From Parcubacteria group bacterium (GTDB lineage: Bacteria > Patescibacteriota > Minisyncoccia > JACPCQ01): a stretch of DNA of 5,123 nt. The stretch spans positions 1 to 5,123 of the forward strand of contig JACPCQ010000033.1 in assembly GCA_016179715.1 (NCBI GenBank), given 5' to 3'. Both the position numbers and the translations under genes were made by a program. Of the stretch, positions 1 through 5,123 are shown one piece after another (within the stretch, counting starts at the first letter, position 1; each line of letters opens with the position of its first letter). Under the pieces are notes generated by a model that was given only the letters and a program-made list of their open reading frames with translations, did no database searches and was not told the origin of the DNA.

Positions 1-648
1 CTGCAACAGCGCTTCCCGCGTATTGAGCTCGCGCATTGTAACATTTATGCCCTGCAGCGCGGAAGCAAGCGTGTCCGGCGAAATGACATGAGTTCGGGCA
101 AGATAACGCGCAAAAATATTTAAAAAAGCCACAATGTCGTTTTCGTCGCGAAACATGGTTGCCTGACTTTCTTCCAGCGCGCCTTCCCGCCGCATCAGCT
201 CCTGCATCTGATAAAGATATGCAAGATAATAATCGGGGTACGCGCGGTGAAAAAGCTCCTCATCCGTTTCCGTTTCTGTACTCCCGGCCTTACGCGACTC
301 CGGGCCGGAAGGGGGCAAAAACTCCTCGGCAAACTTCTTTGCCGAACCCAGCGCTTTCCCGAAAAGACCGGCATCCGGTTCTGCCCAGCCAAGCCCCTCT
401 GTCGGCATGGTCGGCAGGTTGTCCCGCGGTGTTTGGGCCGCGTGAGGCCGCCGCACAGAAACGATGCCGGAATCCGAAGACGGAGAGGCTGGGCGCGGCC
501 GCGATGCGGAAAAGAATTCCGGCGCTTGAGAAAAAAACACCGCCTTCCCTAATGCGCCGAGCAAGACAAGCGCGGCAACAACAATAAGAGAGAGAGTAAG
601 AACGGTTTTGTATTGTTTTTTCACTCGCGCAAAAGCTTCGCCATTCAT
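1..648 (-). CDS. Single-pass membrane-anchored protein of unknown function, 3' end missing
   Basis: An ATG at 648-646 (minus strand) opens a frame that runs 216 codons without a stop to the left edge, so the C-terminus is outside the window. I do not recognise the family. Residues 1-14 are basic (FARVKKQYK), residues about 15-38 form one strong membrane segment (LTLSLIVVAALVLLGALG), and residues 40-85 are a Pro/Ser/Arg-rich, probably disordered spacer. From about 90 onward the chain looks helical and mixed-charge, with an aromatic patch near 137-146 (YPDYYLAYLY). The positive N-terminus before the anchor predicts a cytoplasmic N-terminus with the bulk of the protein outside. There are no cysteines and no catalytic motif. 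The gene is divergent from the 335-aa gene and shares its anchor-spacer-helical layout, so a role in the same envelope apparatus is possible but unproven. The start is supported by an extended -10 element placed for a leaderless transcript. The coding frame is convincing because the competing overlapping frames give low-complexity Arg-rich translations. Confidence 0.8.
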   Translation of the reverse strand, partial: MNGEAFARVKKQYKTVLTLSLIVVAALVLLGALGKAVFFSQAPEFFSASRPRPASPSSDSGIVSVRRPHAAQTPRDNLPTMPTEGLGWAEPDAGLFGKALGSAKKFAEEFLPPSGPESRKAGSTETETDEELFHRAYPDYYLAYLYQMQELMRREGALEESQATMFRDENDIVAFLNIFARYLARTHVISPDTLASALQGINVTMRELNTREALLQ

Positions 649-656
649 ACACTATT

Positions 657-665
657 ATTGTATCA
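657..665 (-). promoter_or_regulatory. Extended -10 promoter element of the minus-strand gene
   Basis: On the minus strand the sequence reads TGATACAAT, a TGn extension followed by TACAAT, one base from the TATAAT consensus. No convincing -35 hexamer lies 16-18 bases upstream, which is acceptable for an extended -10 promoter. The hexamer ends 8 bases before the A of the ATG at 648, so transcription should start at or within a couple of bases of the start codon. That predicts a leaderless mRNA and fits the absence of any Shine-Dalgarno sequence. Confidence 0.55.
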
Positions 666-753
666 GAATTGTCGTATCGGGAAATTATTGAGGGGGTATT
701 GTGCGTGCAAAACACCAACCCGCGCAAAAAATAATCAGTGTGCAAAGCCCCTC

Positions 754-762
754 TGTGGATAA
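754..762 (-). promoter_or_regulatory. Perfect DnaA-box sequence (possible regulatory site)
   Basis: The plus strand reads TGTGGATAA, so the minus strand carries TTATCCACA, the classical 9-base DnaA box. A one-mismatch copy, TTACCCACA, lies at 843-851 on the plus strand, inside the first codons of the 335-aa gene. The box sits 30 bases upstream of the plus-strand -10 hexamer. One box is not an origin; it could be a DnaA-responsive operator or a chance match. Function is inferred only from the sequence word. Confidence 0.3.
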
Positions 763-789
763 ACAACGCATAAACTTGCCTTTGGTCGG

Positions 790-798
790 TGCTATAAT
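790..798 (+). promoter_or_regulatory. Extended -10 promoter of the plus-strand operon
   Basis: The sequence TGCTATAAT matches the extended -10 consensus TGnTATAAT exactly. The region 16-18 bases upstream (around 770-775, ATAAAC) is a poor -35. A TTGCCT at 776-781 is too close, with an 11-base gap, to act as one. Transcription should start near 804-806, leaving a leader of about 29 bases before the TTG start at 834. This is the only strong promoter-like word seen ahead of the three plus-strand genes. Confidence 0.65.
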
Positions 799-804
799 AA
801 AAAT

Positions 805-830
805 GCCGTAAAGTCGGCGCCTTTTCGGCG
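805..830 (+). promoter_or_regulatory. Short GC-rich leader with small alternative hairpins
   Basis: The predicted 5' leader contains two mutually exclusive 4-bp stems: GCCG (805-808) with CGGC (815-818), and CGCC (818-821) with GGCG (827-830) around a TTTTC loop. The second stem ends just three bases before the TTG start codon. There is no Shine-Dalgarno sequence and no U-run after the stem, so it is not a classical terminator. It may affect access to the start codon, but stems this short may have no function. Confidence 0.2.
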
Positions 831-833
831 TAT

Positions 834-1841
834 TTGAACAGCTTACCCACAAAAAATACACTGTTTTCTTTTCTTGTTATCTCCGTACTATTCGGAGGCG
901 TGTTTTGGTTGTCTAAAACAGTATTCCCTGCTTTGCATTCCGGGGTACGTATTCCTCAACAAACTGACTCAACAATAATCAGCCCCGAGCCCGCCGCTTC
1001 CCCGCAAGCGGGTGTCGCCGACACAGACAACGACGGGCTTAGAGATTGGGAGGAACTGCTTTGGAAAACCGACCCGAATAATTCCGACACTGATTTTGAC
1101 GGCACTTCAGACGGCGAGGAACTTGCCTTAGGAAGAGATCCGTTAACCGCAGGCCCGGATGACTTGCTTGTTGCCCTGCCCGAGCTTCCTGTGCTTCCGG
1201 AGAACGAAGAGGGCAGTCCCGCCGCCCGGGTAGCGCGCCTTTTTGCAAAAGAGTACCTCAAGCTCGCCGCCCCTTACGCACAAATAACGGAGGAACAGCA
1301 AGACGAACTTACAAACCAAGCCGTGATACAGGCCGCAAAAAATGTTCTGCAGGATAAGTACACGGCACAGGCGCTTCTTGCCGGCGACAACACGCCGGAA
1401 GCGCAAATTGCCTATCTTAATCAGGCCGGCGCAATACTGAACTCTTCTTTCCGGAACGTACAAGAAGGAGAGCTTCCCCTGTTTGGGCGCTACACGGAAA
1501 CCAAAGACGAGAAATTGCTCGTGACGCTCCAGGAGCGCGTACGCGTTTATGCTACGGCCGAAGATGCTCTTGCGAAGATTGCCGTGCCCAAAGCATTTCA
1601 GAAAACACACCTGCTCCTGCTCAATATTTTTCGAAACACCGGCATCGCGATAGATGCGCTGCGCCGTGCGCCGCAAGACAACATCAGCGCGCAGGTGGGA
1701 ATACAGTGGTATATAAAGGAAACCGAACGTTCGCGCGCACTGCTGGACAATATCGCCGGAATCATTGCGCAAAATCATCTTTCCATAAAACCGGAGGAGG
1801 ATGCCTATATCTTTTTATCTTATGCCGCAAAAATCCAATAA
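834..1841 (+). CDS. Membrane-anchored protein with two TSP3-type calcium-binding loops and a helical domain
   Basis: This is a complete 335-aa frame from a TTG start to TAA. Residues about 9-28 are a membrane anchor (LFSFLVISVLFGGVFWLS), followed by a Pro/Ser/Thr/Ala-rich spacer to about 62. Two Asp-rich loops follow at 63-74 (DTDNDGLRDWEE) and 85-96 (DTDFDGTSDGEE). These match the DxDxDGxxDxxE pattern of bacterial thrombospondin type 3 repeats, which bind calcium outside the cell. Residues from about 128 to the end look all-helical, with no cysteine. The stretch around 249-262 (IAVPKAFQKTHLLL) resembles, from memory, a recurring pattern in exported proteins of Parcubacteria pilus/secretion loci; this is not verified. 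TTG was chosen because it keeps the anchor. The next in-frame candidate, GTG at 900, would cut into the anchor and sits only one base after GGAGG. The gene heads a likely three-gene operon behind a strong extended -10 element and overlaps the next gene by 41 bases. The precise function is unknown; a calcium-stabilised extracytoplasmic structural or adhesion role is inferred. Confidence 0.85.
   Translation: MNSLPTKNTLFSFLVISVLFGGVFWLSKTVFPALHSGVRIPQQTDSTIISPEPAASPQAGVADTDNDGLRDWEELLWKTDPNNSDTDFDGTSDGEELALGRDPLTAGPDDLLVALPELPVLPENEEGSPAARVARLFAKEYLKLAAPYAQITEEQQDELTNQAVIQAAKNVLQDKYTAQALLAGDNTPEAQIAYLNQAGAILNSSFRNVQEGELPLFGRYTETKDEKLLVTLQERVRVYATAEDALAKIAVPKAFQKTHLLLLNIFRNTGIAIDALRRAPQDNISAQVGIQWYIKETERSRALLDNIAGIIAQNHLSIKPEEDAYIFLSYAAKIQ
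1020..1121 (+). repeat. Tandem pair of TSP3-type calcium-binding loops (protein-level repeat)
   Basis: Two 12-residue loops in the 335-aa protein begin 22 residues apart: DTDNDGLRDWEE (nt 1020-1055) and DTDFDGTSDGEE (nt 1086-1121). Asp at loop positions 1, 3, 5 and 9, Gly at 6 and Glu at 11-12 are shared. Between them is a KTDPNNS-type connector, and RDPLTAGPDD follows the second loop, both typical of bacterial TSP3 repeats. Only two copies are present, so this is a short cap or spacer, unlike the long arrays seen in large adhesins. Confidence 0.85.
1793..1800 (+). promoter_or_regulatory. Strong but closely spaced Shine-Dalgarno for the 664-aa gene
   Basis: GGAGGAGG directly abuts the ATG at 1801. 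Using the first GGAGG (1793-1797), the gap to the ATG is only 3 bases, shorter than the usual 5-9. A second in-frame ATG at 1822 lies about 21 bases beyond the motif, too far for it. The motif lies inside the end of the upstream gene and favours ATG 1801, with translational coupling likely. Confidence 0.5.
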
Positions 1842-3795
1842 AATTTTTAAGATTTCCGAGCGACGCGTTACTGGCGGGCTTTTTGCCGTCTTTGTGGGAC
1901 TGTTTCTCTTTGGGCCGCTTCTCGCACACGCGGCAGTTCCCGTATTTGATGTGGGATTAAACGAATGGTTCCGCACAAAAGAGCTCGTGCAGGACCCCGC
2001 CCAACAGGCGCGCGCGCGTACGTATCTGAAGGAGGCAAATCAAGAGATTTTGCGAGCATTGGAGACGGGCGGGGTAAAGAACGGGGAGCCGCTCTATATT
2101 ACGAACACGCAAACATACCTGCAAAAAACTCGAGAGCAAGCGGCAGCGCAATATCTGAAGAACTTGTCGAACGGACACATCGCCGATTTGCTCAAGGCGC
2201 AGGCCGCTCTTCCCCCCGCAACGCCAAAATTTCTCTCTGCCGAAGACCGCGCAAAGTTTTTTACGGGAGACGCCTCCGCTCTTGGCTGGAAAGACCTGCG
2301 GGACGCATTTGACATCGCCAACAACGAATCTTTCCAGTTTCTCGCAGAACAGAGCCGCCTGGAGGCGGCGGTAAACAACGCATACATTGCCAACCAAATC
2401 ACCGCGCAGCAGGGCGGCGGGTTTTTTCCGCTCTACGACAAAGGCTGTGACGACCCTTACGGCCTTAGTGAAAAGTGCCCCATCCGAAAGCCCGCAGGCG
2501 CGGTTGCGGGTATTTTCCAGACCACGCTGGAATCGGACCAGCGCGCGCTGGAACAAACCGATGAGGCAAAGGAGAACGCGGACGAACTTTCCCAGCCAAA
2601 GGCACAAGCAGTTACGCCGTTGCGTATCGTCACCGGAGGGAGTGCGGCAACTACGCTTCCTCAACAACGCGCTCCCTCAACCGGAGATATTATCCGCGAC
2701 CCCAATACTCCCCGCAGCACCACAGACGAAACGATAAGGACATCTTCCCCGGAAACGTTGTGCGGCGTCATTAAAGAAACGCCAAATGTCATTTTGAACA
2801 TGGTGCCCAATCAGCAAATGCGGCGAATCATCAACGAGGTTCCTGCCGGCGACTTCAGAGGCGCGGTGTGCGGTCTTTCACGAGGCGACCTGGAGAATAT
2901 CGTCCGTGATATACGCGACCTCTTCGCTTCAGAAGACGACACAACGGCAAATACGGCTGCTTCCCTGTCACCCATACAGGCGGTGGACGAGGCAATCGCG
3001 GCCGAGACGCAATACAGGGCAGAAAAGGCGCGCGCCGTTCTGCTTTTGAGCGCGACACCGGAGAGCGGAACAACCGGCCTGATAGAAACGCTCCAACAAC
3101 TTATCCGCATTACGAAAAACCGCATTCAAACGAACACGCCGGAACTTTGCGTGGCAAGCGACGACCTTGTGTCCTTGATAAACCCCTCCTTCACGCCGCA
3201 GCAACAGCACATCACACTGCGTACACGCCTAGAACAAGAGCTCCGCGAGGCCGAGGCACAGAGTGACCGCATAGCAACCTCCACTATTGTCGCGACACCG
3301 CGAAACGTGCCTGTTTCGTCCGCCCCCGCCGCTCCCCGCATATCGGTGTATCGGATGTTGCTGAACAATTCTTTCGTCAGAGAGCAAAACCTGCGCGGCG
3401 TGATTACCGAAGAAACCACATTGCAGCAGATACTTGAACAAAACATCGGAAACGGCCCTCTTCTGGACGCGCTTATTGCGCAAACACCCTTGCGCGAACT
3501 GCTTGCGCGCTTCATCCCGCAACAATTTATTCCCATTGGCGATATTCCGCGAAGCGCTTTTATTGTTGCGATGTTACAGGAAATAAAGGGGGAGCTTGCC
3601 GCGGGACAGACAAACGGCGCGACCGCAGTGCGGGCAGTTTCGGGACTTCGCGAGATAGACGGCAACATTATTGATAGCCCCGCCGAAGCGCAAACGCACG
3701 TCCAAAATATCAACGGGTCCTTAGGCAAACAACCTTCCATCAATAGTAGGATAATCCAAGAATATATACTCCTGCCATTAAAAGATACGCAATAA
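1801..3795 (+). CDS. Large exported helical protein with five cysteines, putative component of a type IV secretion/pilus-like locus
   Basis: This is a complete 664-aa frame ending in TAA. The N-terminus is a signal peptide: basic stretch (KSNKIFKISERR, 11-22), hydrophobic core about 25-41, and a likely signal peptidase I site after AHA (residue 44). The remainder has no membrane segment, so the mature protein should be extracytoplasmic. Residues about 50-200 are helical and contain a Trp/Phe region (GWKDLRDAFDIANNESFQFL, 162-181). A Cys pair lies at 216 and 226 after a GGGFFPLYDK turn. Pro/Thr/Ser-rich linkers at about 270-315 and 495-513 divide the protein into three helical blocks. Further cysteines are at 321, 357 and 450. 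I do not recognise a named family with certainty. The Trp...Asn-Asn...GGGFF...Cys arrangement recalls large exported proteins encoded beside VirB6-like genes in Parcubacteria, from memory and unverified. The start overlaps the 335-aa gene by 41 bases; an alternative ATG at 1822 gives MPQKSNKIFK, a more ordinary signal-peptide start, but lacks a well-placed ribosome site. A scaffold or surface component of the machine built around the downstream membrane protein is inferred. Confidence 0.85.
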   Translation: MPISFYLMPQKSNKIFKISERRVTGGLFAVFVGLFLFGPLLAHAAVPVFDVGLNEWFRTKELVQDPAQQARARTYLKEANQEILRALETGGVKNGEPLYITNTQTYLQKTREQAAAQYLKNLSNGHIADLLKAQAALPPATPKFLSAEDRAKFFTGDASALGWKDLRDAFDIANNESFQFLAEQSRLEAAVNNAYIANQITAQQGGGFFPLYDKGCDDPYGLSEKCPIRKPAGAVAGIFQTTLESDQRALEQTDEAKENADELSQPKAQAVTPLRIVTGGSAATTLPQQRAPSTGDIIRDPNTPRSTTDETIRTSSPETLCGVIKETPNVILNMVPNQQMRRIINEVPAGDFRGAVCGLSRGDLENIVRDIRDLFASEDDTTANTAASLSPIQAVDEAIAAETQYRAEKARAVLLLSATPESGTTGLIETLQQLIRITKNRIQTNTPELCVASDDLVSLINPSFTPQQQHITLRTRLEQELREAEAQSDRIATSTIVATPRNVPVSSAPAAPRISVYRMLLNNSFVREQNLRGVITEETTLQQILEQNIGNGPLLDALIAQTPLRELLARFIPQQFIPIGDIPRSAFIVAMLQEIKGELAAGQTNGATAVRAVSGLREIDGNIIDSPAEAQTHVQNINGSLGKQPSINSRIIQEYILLPLKDTQ

Positions 3796-3818
3796 AAACA
3801 CCGAGCCGACAATTTTTC

Positions 3819-5123
3819 ATGTCTTCCTTACTCAAAAAAGCCGGAATAGGAGTTCTTATCTTCCTCACCACTACGGTGCTGTTGTTGGCTCCTTTTTCCC
3901 GTCTGCTCTCATCCCCGCAATACGCCCTGGCGCAAGACGCGTTCGACCAACTCCCGCCAGCTCAAAACGGCATATCTCCAGCCGCAACGGGCGCTCCGGC
4001 AAATGCAGGCACAAGCGGCGGCACTGTCCAACAACCAGCGGCAAACCCCGGGAAAGACCTGGCAACACAAACCAACAATGTTTCTTGCGGTTATTTTGAT
4101 GTCGCGTGCGGCCTTCTGAAGGGCGTTGCGTTTCTTATAAGCGCCTTGAGAGATCTTTTTGGAAATCTTTTGCTGGTTGCAATGACTATTCTGGAATTTG
4201 TCGCAAGGATTACGTTGGACGGGACGATGTACGGGGATGCGTCGGGGTTTGTCACAAGCGCGTGGGCCGTCACGCGGGACATCGCAAACATGTTCTTTAT
4301 CTTTATTCTTTTGTTTATCGCCATCGCCACCATTCTGCGTCTCCCAAAATACGGCGCGCAAGCTCTTCTCCCACGACTTATTATTGTCGCGCTATTAATC
4401 AATTTTAGTCTTCCGTTGGCGCGCATTGTTATTGATGTCACAAACCTTCTTGCCGTGGAGTTTATAAACGGAAGCGGAAATTTTCAGCAAATACTCGGGC
4501 AGGCATTGCGTCCGCAAGATATCGTCGCTGTCGGAATCCTCAACAACAGTGGGCAGGTCAGTCTCCTCGGAGGCGGGTTTTGGGACATCTTGGGCCAGAT
4601 TATTATTACAGGAGTGATGGGGTCGGTTTTGGCGCTTTTTGCCGCTCTCATTATATTTATCAGCGCGATGTTTCTTTTTATCCGCTATGTGGCGCTTGTG
4701 CTCATCCTGATTCTTGCCCCGCTCGCCTTCGCGCTCAATATTCTTCCGCAAACGCAAGGACTATACCAAAAATGGCAAAAGGAGTTATTTAATTACGCCT
4801 TTTTTGCCCCGCTCTATTTCTTTTTTATATGGCTCACAACGCACGTGCTTGCAAGCAAGGCATTTAGCGCCGCCGGAGTGTACGAGAGAGTAACCACAAT
4901 CAATAAAGGGGCAAATGCGGGAACGGCAGCCGGCGCGTTTCAAAATTATGCCGTGTTTTTTACCCAATTTACCGTTGCCATCCTTTTGCTTATTGCCTCT
5001 TTGGTCGTCGCGAAGAGTCTCGGCATATACGGCGCAAACACCGCAAACAATTTTGTAAACAGCGGCGTGCGCACCGGAATTAAATGGGGACTGCGTAAAC
5101 CCTTCGTCTCCGCGCCCGGGGCC
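3819..5123 (+). CDS. VirB6/TrbL-like polytopic membrane protein, 3' end missing
   Basis: An ATG at 3819 opens 435 codons without a stop to the right edge, so the C-terminus is missing. VirB6/TrbL proteins are the multi-spanning inner-membrane channel subunits of type IV secretion systems. Residues about 8-27 are a signal/anchor with a possible cleavage site after ALA (38). Residues 40-86 are a low-complexity Ala/Pro/Gly/Gln spacer. A Cys pair follows at 90 and 97 (CGYFDVAC). Hydrophobic segments lie near 100-130, 155-173, 184-212, 260-309 (two spans), 324-345 and 378-403. Characteristic blocks are TRDIANMFFIFILLFIAIAT (152-171), LLINFSLP (192-199) and RYVALVLILILAPLAFALNI (289-308), a pattern I associate with CPR VirB6/TrbL-like proteins. 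It begins 23 bases after the 664-aa gene with no Shine-Dalgarno sequence, suggesting co-transcription and perhaps reinitiation. The family call is good; whether the machine moves DNA, protein or builds a pilus cannot be told here. Confidence 0.85.
   Translation, partial: MSSLLKKAGIGVLIFLTTTVLLLAPFSRLLSSPQYALAQDAFDQLPPAQNGISPAATGAPANAGTSGGTVQQPAANPGKDLATQTNNVSCGYFDVACGLLKGVAFLISALRDLFGNLLLVAMTILEFVARITLDGTMYGDASGFVTSAWAVTRDIANMFFIFILLFIAIATILRLPKYGAQALLPRLIIVALLINFSLPLARIVIDVTNLLAVEFINGSGNFQQILGQALRPQDIVAVGILNNSGQVSLLGGGFWDILGQIIITGVMGSVLALFAALIIFISAMFLFIRYVALVLILILAPLAFALNILPQTQGLYQKWQKELFNYAFFAPLYFFFIWLTTHVLASKAFSAAGVYERVTTINKGANAGTAAGAFQNYAVFFTQFTVAILLLIASLVVAKSLGIYGANTANNFVNSGVRTGIKWGLRKPFVSAPGA

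Larger units (their letters stand above)
649..833. other. Divergent intergenic region with two outward promoters
   Basis: These 185 bases separate the two divergent start codons. No open frame here looks coding. The region holds an outward-facing extended -10 element at each end, a perfect DnaA-box 9-mer at 754-762, and three similar short words (GTGCAAAA at 705, GCGCAAAA at 722, GTGCAAAG at 740) spaced 17 and 18 bases apart. The two -10 hexamers are about 130 bases apart, which leaves room for shared regulation. No tRNA-like fold or terminator was seen. Confidence 0.7.

Noticed and set aside
159..587. 142-codon plus-strand open frame opposite the minus-strand gene
   Set aside because: Low-complexity Pro/Arg/Ala translation, antisense to a frame that has a clean membrane anchor, a promoter and no stop over 216 codons.
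391..756. 12-base direct repeat AAGCCCCTCTGT at 391-402 and 745-756
   Set aside because: A 12-base match is expected about once by chance in a window this size. One copy lies in coding sequence and the flanks do not extend the match.
816..835. GC-rich stem ahead of the TTG start considered as a terminator
   Set aside because: The stem is only 4 bp, no U-run follows, and it lies directly between a strong promoter element and a gene start.
290..850. 186-codon minus-strand open frame spanning the intergenic region
   Set aside because: It crosses both divergent promoter elements and the true minus-strand gene in another frame. Its translation is rich in Arg, Cys and His with no coherent membrane or domain pattern.
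754..851. Replication origin suggested by two DnaA-like boxes
   Set aside because: Only one perfect and one mismatched box, no AT-rich unwinding stretch, and no dnaA, dnaN or rep gene nearby.
900..902. GTG as alternative start of the 335-aa gene
   Set aside because: GGAGG is only one base away, and starting here would delete most of the membrane anchor.
1143..1778. 211-codon minus-strand open frame inside the 335-aa gene
   Set aside because: Antisense shadow of a well-supported gene; Arg/Cys-rich translation without recognisable features.
1957..2667. 236-codon minus-strand open frame inside the 664-aa gene
   Set aside because: Antisense shadow; the plus-strand frame has a signal peptide and coherent helical composition through the same bases.
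3126..3812. 228-codon minus-strand open frame over the end of the 664-aa gene
   Set aside because: Ser/Cys/Arg-rich shadow translation and no promoter or ribosome site.

Overview
The window reads as a piece of a Candidate Phyla Radiation genome, most likely Parcubacteria-like. That assignment rests on two things. The last gene has the look of the polytopic VirB6/TrbL-type proteins of that group. It also sits with exported or membrane-anchored helical proteins that have no obvious enzyme motif, a gene company I associate with type IV secretion/pilus-like loci in these organisms. Base composition is moderate, with no sign of an alternative genetic code: both complete genes end in TAA. No RNA gene, transposase, CRISPR array or other mobile element was found.

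Layout. Positions 1-648 (minus strand) hold the 5' part of a gene for a single-pass membrane protein; it runs off the left edge. Positions 649-833 are a divergent intergenic region with a good extended -10 element facing each way and a perfect 9-bp DnaA-box sequence between them. A plus-strand, operon-like run follows: 834-1841 (335 aa, one N-terminal membrane anchor, two calcium-binding TSP3-type loops, then a helical domain), 1801-3795 (664 aa, signal peptide, large helical, five cysteines in the mature part) and 3819-5123 (at least 435 aa, multi-spanning VirB6/TrbL-like membrane protein, open at the right edge). The first two plus-strand genes overlap by 41 bases and the third starts 23 bases after the second, so one transcript is likely.

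How they may work together (inference). The VirB6/TrbL-like protein would be the inner-membrane channel part of a type IV secretion- or pilus-like machine. The 664-aa exported protein and the 335-aa anchored calcium-binding protein would act on the outer face of the membrane as structural, assembly or contact components. The divergent gene encodes another anchored protein with a similar layout (anchor, Pro/Ser-rich spacer, helical domain) and may belong to the same envelope system. ATPases, coupling proteins and pilins, which would settle the assignment, are not in the window.

Three of the four translation starts lack a Shine-Dalgarno sequence, and one mRNA is probably leaderless. All functional calls other than the VirB6/TrbL-like one are by layout and motif rather than by firm family recognition.
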